From: a bacterium
GTDB taxonomy: Bacteria; Pseudomonadota; Alphaproteobacteria; CAJXXZ01; DAHXLG01
NCBI GenBank assembly: GCA_027371775.1
Contig: DAHXLG010000006.1
Span: 1-37,062 of the forward strand
Length of the DNA: 37,062 bases
Direction: 5' to 3'
The position numbers and the translations under genes were made by a program. Of the stretch, positions 25,714 through 34,842 are shown piece by piece (position 1 is the stretch's first letter; the number at the start of each line of letters is the position of its first letter). The notes beneath the pieces were generated by a model. That model ran no database searches. It was not told the DNA's origin and was given only the letters and a program-made list of their open reading frames with translations.

Positions 25714-26508
25714 TTATAAACGAGCTTTAAACAAAGAATCGTAATTTTTCTCAATTTGCTTAGCAAATGCTGCTCTATCTTGCTCAAGCAAATCTGCAAG
25801 AAATTCACCAACATATTTAACATAACTTGGGCAATTTACTTTTCCACGCATAGGAAAAGGCGCTAAATAAGGAGAATCAGTTTCAATCAAAATCTTATCT
25901 AAGCAACCATTGTTTGCAAGATGCTGTGCAACTTCACGCAAATTATTAGCATTTTTAAATGTAATAATTCCAGAAAAGGAAATATACCATCCATTTTCAA
26001 TTGCAAACTCAGCTAATGCAATAGAGCCTGTAAAACAATGAAAAACGCCATAGGTTCCAGATGCATTTTTAATAGCAGCTTGTGTTGCTGCTTCTATTTT
26101 ACCATCTCCTGAATCACGTGTGTGCAAAATTATTGGAAGATTATGCTCAAGTGCCACATGAGCTTGAGCTTCAAAAGAATTGTGCTGTATATTCAAATCA
26201 CGATTAAAATCAAAACCTATCTCACCAACTGCAACAATATTTTTATCTGCCGCAACCAAACTTTCCAATTTTCCCCAATCTACATTTTCATATTCGTGTA
26301 ATGGGTGTTGCCCCAATGAGAATGAAACATAATATGGATGCAGTTTTTTATATTCTGCAAGCTTTTGGTAATCGCCAATCTCAACGGAAACACATAACAT
26401 ACGAATTCCATGTTTTACCGCCTCATCCAACGCAAGTTTATCGCCATCTAATGCATCAACAATTAAATGAGGATGACAATGTGAATCAATCCAACGAATT
26501 TGCTCCAT
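25714..26508 (-). CDS. tatD: TatD family metal-dependent hydrolase
   Basis: TatD proteins are Mg-dependent DNases/hydrolases with a TIM-barrel fold. The 264-residue product shows the metal-binding set: DSHCHPH near the N-terminus (His10, His12), AVGEIGFDFNR, LPIILHTRDSGDG, VFHCFTGS and the final ETDSPYLAPFPMRGKVN. The usual GEIGLDY is GEIGFDF. ATG 26508 is preferred because GGAG lies nine bases upstream and the family starts close to this residue; an ATG at 26523 is in frame. It follows the HIT gene by 25 bases and precedes hscA by 16 bases in one run. Confidence 0.93.
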   Translation of the reverse strand: MEQIRWIDSHCHPHLIVDALDGDKLALDEAVKHGIRMLCVSVEIGDYQKLAEYKKLHPYYVSFSLGQHPLHEYENVDWGKLESLVAADKNIVAVGEIGFDFNRDLNIQHNSFEAQAHVALEHNLPIILHTRDSGDGKIEAATQAAIKNASGTYGVFHCFTGSIALAEFAIENGWYISFSGIITFKNANNLREVAQHLANNGCLDKILIETDSPYLAPFPMRGKVNCPSYVKYVGEFLADLLEQDRAAFAKQIEKNYDSLFKARL

Positions 26509-26533
26509 AAGCAATAACTCCATTTATTTTTTT

Positions 26534-26872
26534 CTATTTTTTATCAAAGCCCAAGATATGTGCATGCAAATGAAAAATCACTTGACCACCAGTTTTTTCA
26601 ACATTCATGATAACACGAGCTCCGCCTTCAAAACTATTGAGCTCTTGTTTGATTGCTTCTAAAAAATCAAGTTTTTCAGCTGCACTTGCGTTGTTCAAAA
26701 AATCGCGCATATCAATGTATTCACCTTTACATAAAACCAAATTGTGAATTGGCGCATCTGGATATTTATCTTTAATTACAAAAGAATGCTCTGTTTCTCT
26801 AACGTGCTCTGCCTCTAATTCTTTACGCAAAATTTTTGCAAAAATATTTTCCTTATCATATATCTGTGACAT
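26534..26872 (-). CDS. HIT domain protein (HinT-like)
   Basis: HIT proteins hydrolyse nucleoside phosphoramidates and related adenylates as dimers. The 112-residue product carries the histidine triad HLHAHILG (residues 102-109) preceded by GGQVIF, where the family reads GQxVxHxHxHxL. N-terminal features are typical: NIFAKILRKELEAE and FVIKDKYPDAPIHNLVL. One position normally Pro or Tyr before the triad is Phe. It sits 38 bases after clpX and 10 bases before tatD, forming part of the same minus-strand run. Which substrate it uses is unknown; a diadenosine tetraphosphate hydrolase is the main alternative. Confidence 0.88.
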   Translation of the reverse strand: MSQIYDKENIFAKILRKELEAEHVRETEHSFVIKDKYPDAPIHNLVLCKGEYIDMRDFLNNASAAEKLDFLEAIKQELNSFEGGARVIMNVEKTGGQVIFHLHAHILGFDKK

Positions 26873-26910
26873 AGTTACAAAATAACATATGCACTATATA
26901 AAAACCATCT

Positions 26911-28146
26911 CTACATTTTAACAGCTTCAGCTATTTTGCTTTTTCTAATAATTGGCTTGTTGTTTAGCACAGCATCGCGATCCACAATCACCTCACAAGG
27001 CACATGATCTTCAAGATCAAACATCGTATCTTGTAAAATATTCTCAATAACACCAGCTAATCCACGCGCACTGATCTGTTTCTTCAAAGCAATAGCTGCA
27101 ATTTCATGCAACGCATCATCTGTAATGATTAACTTTGCATCGTTGATACTAAACAAGTTTTCATATTGCTTGATCAAAGCATTTTTTGGCGTACGCAACA
27201 CATCTACCAACTGCGATTGAGTTAACTCATCTAATGTAACTACAACTGGCAATCGACCAGTGAATTCCGGAATCATACCAAATTTGATTAAATCTTCAGT
27301 TTCAACATGCTTAAATGATTTCTTCTCATGAATAGTACGATTATCAGCAACTTGATGGAATCCGACCACCTCAACATGATTGCGCTCATCAATAATCGCA
27401 TTTAATCCACAAAACGCACCTGCACAAATAAATAAGATTTCTGATGTATCAACCGCAATTTGCTCTTGAGCTGGATGACGACGTCCGCCTTGAGGCGAAA
27501 CCAATGTAACCTTGCCCTGCAACATACCCAATAATGCCTGCTGAACACCCTCGCCAGAAACATCTCTACTCATAGAACCACCGCCAGCTTTGAGTGCAAT
27601 CTTATCGATTTCGTCGATAAACACTATACCTTTCTGTGCTTTTTCAACATTGAAATCTGATTCTTGCAATAAACGCAAGATGATGCTTTCCACATCCTCA
27701 CCAACGTATCCAGCTTCTGTAAGACTTGTCGCATCAGCAAATGCAACAGGTATATTATTCTTGGACATAAGTTTCTGCAAAACCTTAATAAGTAAAGTTT
27801 TACCAGAGCTAGTAGGACCAATCATCAACAAATTTGTCTTACCACCCTTAATCTCAGAATTGTTCTGAAACATCAAACGCTTATAATGATTGTTAACAAC
27901 AACAGAAAGAACTTTTTTTGCACGTTCCTGTCCAACAACATATTTATCAAACTCAGCCTTAATCTTTTTTGGCGAAAGCATTGCAATATCATTAGTTAAA
28001 AATTCATCATGCTTTTCATGCGAAAGCACTTCGTTTGAGAGCTGCACACATTCATCGCAAATAAAAGCCTCAGGTCCAGCAATTAACTTTCGGACCATCA
28101 AACGATTTTTTCCGCAGAACGAACAGTGATGTGTATTGTTTTCCAT
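26911..28146 (-). CDS. clpX: ATP-dependent protease ATPase subunit ClpX
   Basis: ClpX unfolds substrates for ClpP. From ATG 28146 the product is 411 residues. It has the N-terminal zinc-binding domain (CSFC, FICDEC; Cys8, Cys11, Cys30, Cys33), Walker A GPTSSGKTLL, the signature TSLTEAGYVGEDVESIILRL (pore loop GYVG), Walker B IVFIDEIDKI, and the late ISARGLAGVIEN that carries the sensor-2 Arg. The family has GPTGSGKTLL, so one Gly of the P-loop is Ser. The frame continues seven codons upstream, but homology starts at MENNTHHC. clpP, usually next to clpX, is not in the window; clpX leads a run with HIT, tatD and hscA, which looks like protein quality control. Confidence 0.97.
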   Translation of the reverse strand: MENNTHHCSFCGKNRLMVRKLIAGPEAFICDECVQLSNEVLSHEKHDEFLTNDIAMLSPKKIKAEFDKYVVGQERAKKVLSVVVNNHYKRLMFQNNSEIKGGKTNLLMIGPTSSGKTLLIKVLQKLMSKNNIPVAFADATSLTEAGYVGEDVESIILRLLQESDFNVEKAQKGIVFIDEIDKIALKAGGGSMSRDVSGEGVQQALLGMLQGKVTLVSPQGGRRHPAQEQIAVDTSEILFICAGAFCGLNAIIDERNHVEVVGFHQVADNRTIHEKKSFKHVETEDLIKFGMIPEFTGRLPVVVTLDELTQSQLVDVLRTPKNALIKQYENLFSINDAKLIITDDALHEIAAIALKKQISARGLAGVIENILQDTMFDLEDHVPCEVIVDRDAVLNNKPIIRKSKIAEAVKM

Positions 28147-29327
28147 GATACAAGTATAGTAAATCAAAGCGAGAGATTAGTTAATAGCCTAAAATACTTG
28201 ATAGTAACTTTTATTACTTCTAGTTAAAAATATGACTATTGTTGGTTTAATTATGAAAAACATGATAAATAGAACTTTACAAAAACAACGCGATAGTTGA
28301 ATTTTATAAATTTGACTAAGTTTGATAAAACCAAGCAAAATTCAATATTGTATTTTTCAACTTCTTGCATTTATTATTCGAAAATATTTTCTAAGCTATT
28401 TAAATAATACTCAAATCATAATATATAACAACTCAAGAAGCTGATGATCATTATTGATTAACCTACCTGAAACAAAAAAACTTGTAGCAATTTATAAAAA
28501 ACATCAAACTCACATTTTCAAATTTTGCTGATTATGAAAAATGCACAAGAAATATCAAGCATTTTCGAAACATATACGCAAATTTAAATCATATGAATAG
28601 ATGAGAAAATTTTATCTAATAAATAGCATCATCAACTACCTTATAAATTGCATAGCAACATATTGAACAAAAAAATAATCAAAACTACGAAACTGAATCT
28701 ACAAATAAAATCAAAACTACGTTTTATATATAACAATACTTCGTTGCAATTTCAAATAAAATCACTAATATTTCATGCGCCCATATCTAACAGATATTCT
28801 ATTTTTTTATTTTTGAGCATTTTTATCTTTTACCAGAACTATAAGAAAAAATCTGGAACTAAAACAAACCTCAAAAAAGACAAAATCATATAAACAGAGC
28901 AATCAAACTAATCACCTAGCAATTACGTTATCTTGATAAAAAATTTAACAAGAATCAGATAACCAAAAACTGAAACAATACCACATAAAGCAATCAATTG
29001 CGCTTTCATTATATAAAACATTTGCTATGTATTATTAAAAAGCCAAATTTCAAAAACACACAACCCATTTTTCTATGGTAATTGTTTCAAAGACCGCAGC
29101 TTATATTAATTTTTGTATCAAGCAAACCGTACAAGTTATGATAATTTTTTGAGTCATAACTGGGTATATTGAAAATAAAAATCAAGCATAACTTTTTGCC
29201 ATAACTTTTATACCGCATTTCAATTAGTTTAAACTATCAATAAATTGAACATGTTTTTTTCCAATCGTCAAACATAGGTATTGCTGAACGCATAACAATC
29301 TGTGTAGCTATTATAGAATTCAATTCA

Positions 29328-29435
29328 TTACAAGCCGTGTACAAAACTGACACAATATGTACAAAAACATCCTGCAGAAGACTTCTCTAATTTCACGTCA
29401 CTCCTGTGACAAACAATACAATATTCACAATCCAT
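29328..29435 (-). CDS. Possible small Cys-rich peptide
   Basis: The 35-codon frame begins MDCEYCIVCHRSDVK and later reads GCFCTYCVSF, with six Cys and one His arranged as two CxxC-like groups, the kind of spacing used by zinc ribbons. There is no ribosome site, no family match and no neighbour to support it. It may be the remnant of a zinc-binding protein or a chance frame. Confidence 0.2.
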   Translation of the reverse strand: MDCEYCIVCHRSDVKLEKSSAGCFCTYCVSFVHGL

Positions 29436-29614
29436 AATTAATATTATAAAAAAACACGAATTAAAATTTAATTAATATGTCAAATAATATGCAAAATTTT
29501 GCTAAAGATCAAAACTTGCCAGCAAGTTAAAGATAAATAAAAAATGATTTATATCACAATGAAATCAATTTATAACAAATAACGCAAAAGAAATGAGCAT
29601 GCATCCAAGTTATA

Positions 29615-29678
29615 TGACCATTTTTTGTCATCAACAACACATCATCTCTTCAATCGATATCGCTTGCACTATGCTCCA
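29615..29678 (-). pseudogene. Duplicated fragment of gyrA
   Basis: These 64 bases match 31732-31800 inside gyrA, except for a four-base deletion, a one-base deletion and one substitution. The corresponding GyrA residues are about 761-782 (C-terminal beta-propeller, around [13 protein letters not shown]). The fragment ends abruptly on both sides. The deletions break the reading frame, so it is non-coding debris of a duplication. Confidence 0.85.
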
Positions 29679-29770
29679 ACATCACAATACAAATAGCTAC
29701 AATATTGTTCTAAATTTTTCCATTCTTCTGCTATTATTTTCCATTCTTCTTCCATACCGCGCTCAGTACG

Positions 29771-29790
29771 CCACATGAGCTAGATCTGTT
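29771..29790. repeat. Copy 1 of a repeat shared with the gyrA downstream region
   Basis: CCACATGAGCTAGATCTGTT here is identical to 31470-31489. Around it a weaker similarity continues: TTCTAAATTTTT occurs upstream in both places, and roughly 80 bases downstream align with many changes. This copy lies just before rodA. Together with the gyrA fragment next to it, it points to an old duplication of the gyrA 3' region. Confidence 0.75.
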
Positions 29791-29915
29791 TCAAGAATGC
29801 TTGCACATAGGAACTTTTTCATACAAACATTTCTTGATTAAACTTCCACATAATCACCATTTAAAAATTGCACTCGCTAATTTTTATTTTATTATTTACA
29901 ATCTTGAGTATATAT

Positions 29916-30965
29916 ATGAACATTATATCGAAATTTCAATCTACTATTGAAGCAAGATTGATCAGAAACGTACTTGCTGTTGCTTTATGCAGCTTAATTA
30001 TCCTGTTATCAATCAATATCTCGTTATTTGCTAGCCAAACTATAAAACTTATTGCAAGCCTTGGAATCTTGTACGTGATTTCCAAAATTTCCCCTGAAAC
30101 ATGGTTTATCTTCGCAGAAATGATATATTTATGCACTTTATTTTTGCTAGTTATTAACTTATTGGGCATGGGCACAATCAAACGCTGGTCTAGTGTCGGC
30201 GGACTATTTTTACAAGTTAGCGAGTTTGCAAAAATTTCAATGATTTTAATGCTATCAAAATTTCTTGCAATCAATAAGCTAAACTGGTTTAGTTTGTCCA
30301 AAGCATCTTTAATAATTCTGATCCCAGCATTTCTAATTTTCAAACAACCAAACTTAGGAACAACATTGATATTTTTAGCCACAGGGTTTACAATGATTTG
30401 GATAAAAGGAATCAACAAAAAAGTACTAATCTGCGCAATCGCTCTTGCTGGATGCGCCGCCCCAGTTGTATGGTCTAAAATGTTGCCTTATCAAAAAACT
30501 AGAATCACTTCTTTCATGCATAAAAATGCTGATCCAAGAGGTAGCTCATATCAAACTATTCAATCAATTATAGCAATAGGAGCAGGCGGTTTTTTCGGAT
30601 CAAAAGCTTTGCACAACAAGCTTGGATTTGTTCCAGAAAATCACACAGACTTCTTGTTTTCTTGTTTTGCAGAACACTTTGGTTTTATAGCAAGCTTAAT
30701 ATTAATTTGCCTATTATTTGCTCTATTAATTAAGTTATTTGATGCAAGCAGCTTAATAAGCGATCAACGAAAACGATTCTTTTGCATAGGCTTCATGCTG
30801 CTACTTTTTGTGCAAATTTTTATGAACATAGGAATGAACATAGGCATTCTGCCTGTTACAGGCGTTGTATTGCCTTTTTTTTCATACGGTGGAAACTCAA
30901 TGCTATCTTTATTTTTTGGCCTAGCAATTACAATAAATTTTATCAAATATCATAAAGCAAATTAA
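29916..30965 (+). CDS. rodA: Rod-shape-determining glycosyltransferase RodA (SEDS family)
   Basis: RodA polymerises peptidoglycan glycan strands in the elongasome with PBP2. The product is 349 residues from ATG 29916, which leaves about 20 residues before the first membrane helix, as in known RodA; a TTG at 29868 is in frame. SEDS landmarks align with E. coli: GTIKRWSSVGGLFLQVSEFAKI (given in parts: IKRWSSVG, LQVSEFAKI), FKQPNLGTTLIF, SSYQTIQSIIAIGAGGFFG, LGFVPENHTDFLFSCFAEHF, and NIGMNIGILPVTGVVLPFFSYGG. The putative catalytic Asp of the extracellular loop (PENHTDF) is present. About ten membrane segments are visible. Presence of rodA implies some peptidoglycan synthesis. It stands alone between two decayed gaps; mrdA is not adjacent. 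Confidence 0.95.
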   Translation: MNIISKFQSTIEARLIRNVLAVALCSLIILLSINISLFASQTIKLIASLGILYVISKISPETWFIFAEMIYLCTLFLLVINLLGMGTIKRWSSVGGLFLQVSEFAKISMILMLSKFLAINKLNWFSLSKASLIILIPAFLIFKQPNLGTTLIFLATGFTMIWIKGINKKVLICAIALAGCAAPVVWSKMLPYQKTRITSFMHKNADPRGSSYQTIQSIIAIGAGGFFGSKALHNKLGFVPENHTDFLFSCFAEHFGFIASLILICLLFALLIKLFDASSLISDQRKRFFCIGFMLLLFVQIFMNIGMNIGILPVTGVVLPFFSYGGNSMLSLFFGLAITINFIKYHKAN

Positions 30966-31061
30966 TATCTGAACTGTAAACACAATCGAGCACTGAAATA
31001 ATATGGATAAGTTTTGTTTAAGAACAATAAGTTATATAAAGCTTTGTCGTCATAAAATAAC

Positions 31062-31410
31062 TCAGCTTAAACAAACGTACATCTGATTGATCCTCATAAA
31101 ATATTTTTCCATTAATCTTGTGCAAAACACTCCATCGCGCGTTCTATCGAAGCTAACCCAAAAGCTTTCTGGCGATGCATGTACCGTACACTCAATCATA
31201 TTTTAATCCAAATCTATTTCGCAAGATATTTTTCAAGATATTTCGCAAGAGCATATTTAAATCTTTCCTCCTTTGGCTAATATATAACATACAGCCACAC
31301 GGCATCTGCTTATAATTTCGATCTAAAAACTGCATCATAATAGGTTTTTACTTCTCTCGAATCATCTACCAAATAATGCTGTACCAAATGCGAAAAAACT
31401 TGCTATCAAA
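31062..31410 (-). pseudogene. Probable frameshifted coding remnant
   Basis: Within the 630-base gap between rodA and gyrA, the minus strand shows successive protein-like frames in different registers. The first reads LVDDSREVKTYYDAVFRSKL up to a stop near 31330. It overlaps a 48-codon frame at 31192-31338 containing QMPCGCMLYISQRRKDLNML. Finally a 22-codon frame at 31112-31180 reads MHRQKAFGLASIERAMECF and ends in FAQD. A strong AAAGGAGG lies internally near 31265. The composition looks like one gene of about 110 codons broken by frameshifts. I cannot name the family. Chance frames cannot be excluded. Confidence 0.4.
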
Positions 31411-31469
31411 ACAAAAATTATTCTAAATTTTTACTTCATATAATCTCTCGACTATCTTCAGTCAGCCAA

Positions 31470-31489
31470 CCACATGAGCTAGATCTGTT
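31470..31489. repeat. Copy 2 of the repeat shared with 29771-29790
   Basis: Identical 20-mer to the copy upstream of rodA, here about 106 bases beyond the gyrA stop codon. The rest of the gap (30966-31595) holds the coding remnant described above, a short internal repetition TTTCGCAAGATATTT near 31218 and 31241, and nothing else I can identify. Confidence 0.75.
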
Positions 31490-31595
31490 CCAAAAATGCT
31501 ATCACATCTCACATTAGCATTTCAAAATTTTTTTCATCAAACTCCGCCACAATAGCCATTCATAGCGAATATATCGCCAATAGTTTCACAAAAAA

Positions 31596-34079
31596 TTACG
31601 CATCACTTTCATCTTGTACGCTGATGCGTAGAGCTTGTGTAATTTTATCCCCTGCCGGCAGCTTCATTACAATAACTCCGCTTGTCACACGTCCTGTTTT
31701 GCGAATAGTGCCAATGTTTGTTCTGATTGTCTGACCATTTTTTGTCATCAACAACACATCATCTGTATCTTCAATCGATATCGCTTGCACGATGCGTCCA
31801 GTTTTAGAGTTGATATTCATGCTCTTTGTACCTTTGCCACCACGCTTAATCTTACGATATTCCGAAAGATCAGATCGCTTGCCATAACCATTTTCTGTAA
31901 TACATAAGATCTCGGCGCTAGCCTCTTGTGCCACCTGAGTTGCACCTATAATATAGTCATCGTCGTTCAAAGACATAGCACGAACGCCTTGTGAAGCGCG
32001 GCTTTCAAAAACACGAATATCAGCAACATCGAAACGAATTGAGTTACCATTTGAGCTTGTCAAAAGCAATTGATCAGTTTCATTTACCAACAGCACGCTG
32101 TGCAATACATTTCCATCTTCCAACTTCATTGCAATCTTACCATTTGCTCTGATATTCATGAAATCTGCAATATCATTTCTTCTAATCGTGCCCTTTTGAG
32201 TGATGAACATCAAAAATCCTTTGCTATCTTCTTCTAATGGCAAAATTGTTGTAATTTTTTCACCATCTTCTAGCTTGAATAAGTTTACTGCCGCACGTCC
32301 GCGCGAAGATGAAGAACCTTCTGGAATTTCGTAAGCTTTCATTGCAAATACTTTTCCGTTTGACGTGAAGAACAACATTTGTGCTAATGTGTTTGTCATG
32401 AATATATTCAAAATTGGATCATCAGTTTTCTTGTGTCCGATTTTACCTTTACCTCCACGATTTTGGACCTTGTATTCTTCAAGATTGATACGCTTGATAT
32501 AACCATTTGCTGTTATCATTACAACTATATCTTCAAGCTCAATCAATGATTCTTCTGTCATATCAGCAAGACTTTCCAAAACCTTAGTTCTGCGAGGCAC
32601 AGCAAATTTTTCTTTCAAGAAAGTAAATTCATTTTTCATAATTTGCTTGCGATATTCTCTGTCTAATACAATGCGTTTCTGCTCTGCAATAATTGCGCTC
32701 AATTCCTTAAGATCTTCAAGCAATTGTGAGAGTTCCAACTTCGTCAATTTTTGTAGACGCAAATCTAAAATACCCTTAACCTGCTCTGGTGAAAAATGGT
32801 ATGGATATGCAATGTTATAATCTTTATCAAGAATTTCTAAAATCGGACCAAACTGCTCTTGATTCCAACTAATAGCCATCAATTTTGCCTGCGCATCTTG
32901 CACATCCTCAGACGATCTAATTGTAGCAATAATCAGATCCATCATATCAGTTGCAAGCGCAAGACCCCACACAACATGCGCTCTGTTAGCAGTCTTATTA
33001 AGTATATACTCTGCTCGTTTTTGCACAACTTCTTCACGAAAACGCAAAAACACATGCAAAATTTCCATAAGACCAAACGTACCAGGCTTATCATTATGAA
33101 TCGCAACCATGTTAAGGCTAATTGATGTACGCATTTGTGTAAGCGCAAACAAACGTTGTTTCACAATATCCGGGCTCGCATCACGCTTGAGTTCTAGCAC
33201 CAAACGAATATTCTTTCCAGATTCATCACGAATATCAGCAATATCTTCAAGTGGACCTTCTTCAATAAGCTGCGTAATACGCTCAATCAATCTTGGTTTA
33301 ATAATTTGATATGGAATTGAATCAATAATCAATGCAACACGGCCTTTAATTTCTTCCTGGAAACATGTACCTTGCAAAATAACTTTACCACGTCCAGTTT
33401 CATAACCTGTACGCAACGTTTGTCCGCCGAAAAATTCGCCACCTGTAGGAAAATCTGGACCTTTAATATATTGAGTGACCTGGTCTAAAGTAATGTTCTC
33501 ATTATCCAAAATTGCAATCAAAGCATCTAGAACTTCTCCAAGATTATGCGCAGGAATGCTTGTAGCCATACCAACTGCAATACCACTTGAACCATTTACC
33601 AACAAGTTTGGAAACTGTGCTGGCAACACTACTGGAATCTGACAACTTTCATCGTAGTTATAGCGCAATGGCACGGTGTCTTTTTCATAATCTTGCAATA
33701 GGTATTCGGAAACTTGTTGCAATCTAGATTCAGTGTAACGCACAGACGCCGCGCGATCGCCATCAATCGAACCAAAATTACCTTGTCCTTCAATCAAAGG
33801 AAGCGACATGCCAAAATCTTGCGCCAAATGCACAAGAGCTTCATAAACAGAAGATTCGCCATGTGGATGATATTTACCAAGAACATCACCGACTACTCTA
33901 GCACACTTCTTAAATGGCTTGTTGTAACGAAATCCAGATTCGTACATAGAGTACAAAATTCTGCGCTGCACAGGCTTGAGACCATCTTTAATATCAGGTA
34001 AAGCACGTCCTTTGATAACGCTCATTGCATACAAACCGTACGCTTTGGCAACACCTTCTTTTAATAAAAATTCTGACAT
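31596..34079 (-). CDS. gyrA: DNA gyrase subunit A
   Basis: GyrA cuts and rejoins DNA in the A2B2 gyrase that introduces negative supercoils. The 827-residue product has the quinolone-region block [21 protein letters not shown] (read [17 protein letters not shown]), where Ser76 matches E. coli Ser83 and Glu75 replaces Asp82. The active Tyr115 lies in [10 protein letters not shown]. The GyrA box of the C-terminal propeller is present as QNRGGKGK near residue 545 (family QRRGGKG), which separates it from ParC. Propeller repeats such as [12 protein letters not shown] and [10 protein letters not shown] follow. An AAGGA site precedes the ATG. It is convergent with rodA across a decayed gap and divergent from an unknown gene at 34200. 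Length is slightly below the usual 870-900. Confidence 0.97.
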   Translation of the reverse strand: MSEFLLKEGVAKAYGLYAMSVIKGRALPDIKDGLKPVQRRILYSMYESGFRYNKPFKKCARVVGDVLGKYHPHGESSVYEALVHLAQDFGMSLPLIEGQGNFGSIDGDRAASVRYTESRLQQVSEYLLQDYEKDTVPLRYNYDESCQIPVVLPAQFPNLLVNGSSGIAVGMATSIPAHNLGEVLDALIAILDNENITLDQVTQYIKGPDFPTGGEFFGGQTLRTGYETGRGKVILQGTCFQEEIKGRVALIIDSIPYQIIKPRLIERITQLIEEGPLEDIADIRDESGKNIRLVLELKRDASPDIVKQRLFALTQMRTSISLNMVAIHNDKPGTFGLMEILHVFLRFREEVVQKRAEYILNKTANRAHVVWGLALATDMMDLIIATIRSSEDVQDAQAKLMAISWNQEQFGPILEILDKDYNIAYPYHFSPEQVKGILDLRLQKLTKLELSQLLEDLKELSAIIAEQKRIVLDREYRKQIMKNEFTFLKEKFAVPRRTKVLESLADMTEESLIELEDIVVMITANGYIKRINLEEYKVQNRGGKGKIGHKKTDDPILNIFMTNTLAQMLFFTSNGKVFAMKAYEIPEGSSSSRGRAAVNLFKLEDGEKITTILPLEEDSKGFLMFITQKGTIRRNDIADFMNIRANGKIAMKLEDGNVLHSVLLVNETDQLLLTSSNGNSIRFDVADIRVFESRASQGVRAMSLNDDDYIIGATQVAQEASAEILCITENGYGKRSDLSEYRKIKRGGKGTKSMNINSKTGRIVQAISIEDTDDVLLMTKNGQTIRTNIGTIRKTGRVTSGVIVMKLPAGDKITQALRISVQDESDA

Positions 34080-34199
34080 TATTTCTTCCTTATATTATTT
34101 TGGTTTTTTATGCTATAATTCTAGTGCAAAACGCAAAAATTGTCTAGATAAAGGGCAAAAAAACTATCATCAAATGAAAAGCTAGTGTAAAATCAGAAA

Positions 34200-34793
34200 A
34201 TGATCGAGAAATTTCTAACTCCAAATTTGCTATCAAAATATGATTTCATAATATTACCTGATGATCTTGAAACAAATTTCAACCATGAAAAAATAATCCA
34301 AGTTAGCGCAATAGAAGTGGCAAAACATTGGTTTGAAACAACACAATATTCAGGAAATGGATATATCATCGCAGATCTTGCAAAAGGTAAACAAGTTGTT
34401 AAAAACATTGCATTATCACCAGATGATGCCGATTTTCTTCTAGTAACAGACGATACATACGAAATTGATATAGAGAATTTATCTCATAAACCTATGTTTT
34501 TATGCTGTAAAGAAATGTTGTGCTGCAAAAAAGAGGCAAACTCATTAGAGCATAAAAATCTATATATGTATCCACCTCTTGAAGAAACAATCAAAAATTC
34601 ACTTTCAGCCAAACATTTAGCACACGGCGGTAATGTACAATTTTTTGATAAACCATGGCCATTTTTCTATGCATACTTAAAACATAAATTTGGAGAAAAT
34701 ATTTTGATTTTAGAAACAAACAAATATTACCTAGATGCTGCAAAAAGAAATAACATAGATAGCATTATAATCAATCAACTAATCATTATTTAA
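34200..34793 (+). CDS. Unknown cytoplasmic protein
   Basis: I recognise no family. The 197-residue product has no signal peptide or membrane segment. It begins MIEKFLTPNLLSKYDFIILPDD and contains an alternating strand-helix pattern (YDFIILPDDLE, SGNGYIIADLAKGKQ, ENILILETNKYYLDAA), which suggests an alpha/beta fold. A conspicuous Cys-rich stretch, MFLCCKEMLCCKK, lies at about residues 99-111. A TATAAT box at 34114-34119 without a good -35 box may drive it. It is divergent from gyrA and convergent with the secreted protein at 34843. It was kept intact while neighbouring gaps decayed, so it is probably functional, but its role is unknown. Confidence 0.6.
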   Translation: MIEKFLTPNLLSKYDFIILPDDLETNFNHEKIIQVSAIEVAKHWFETTQYSGNGYIIADLAKGKQVVKNIALSPDDADFLLVTDDTYEIDIENLSHKPMFLCCKEMLCCKKEANSLEHKNLYMYPPLEETIKNSLSAKHLAHGGNVQFFDKPWPFFYAYLKHKFGENILILETNKYYLDAAKRNNIDSIIINQLIII

Positions 34794-34842
34794 TCCAACG
34801 ATTTCTCAAATAATAATATCCAACTTTCACTGAAGCTCTTTC

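Larger units (their letters stand above)
28147..29915. other. 1.77-kb gene-free stretch with decayed material
   Basis: This is the longest gap in the window and lies between the divergent clpX and rodA. I find no gene with family similarity. Contents seen: a duplicated piece of gyrA at 29615-29678; a repeat shared with the gyrA downstream region at 29771-29790; a small Cys-rich minus frame at 29328-29435; a short inverted repeat GTCAC/GTGAC within it; and the 13-mer AATCAAAACTACG repeated around 28676 and 28711. An 81-codon plus frame at 28648-28893 is Lys/Ile/Phe-rich and looks like chance in AT-rich DNA. Confidence 0.55.

Noticed and set aside
28648-28893. 81-codon plus-strand frame in the clpX-rodA gap.
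   Set aside because: Composition is what AT-rich non-coding DNA gives by chance (Lys, Ile, Phe, Asn), with no start signal and an internal short repeat.
29593-29778. 61-codon plus-strand frame before rodA.
   Set aside because: Its first part is the antisense of the duplicated gyrA fragment, so it is not an independent gene.
33820-33900. Possible quinolone-resistance substitution in GyrA (Glu for Asp82, Ser for Ala84).
   Set aside because: The key Ser (E. coli Ser83) and an acidic residue at position 87 are present; the changes are within normal family variation.
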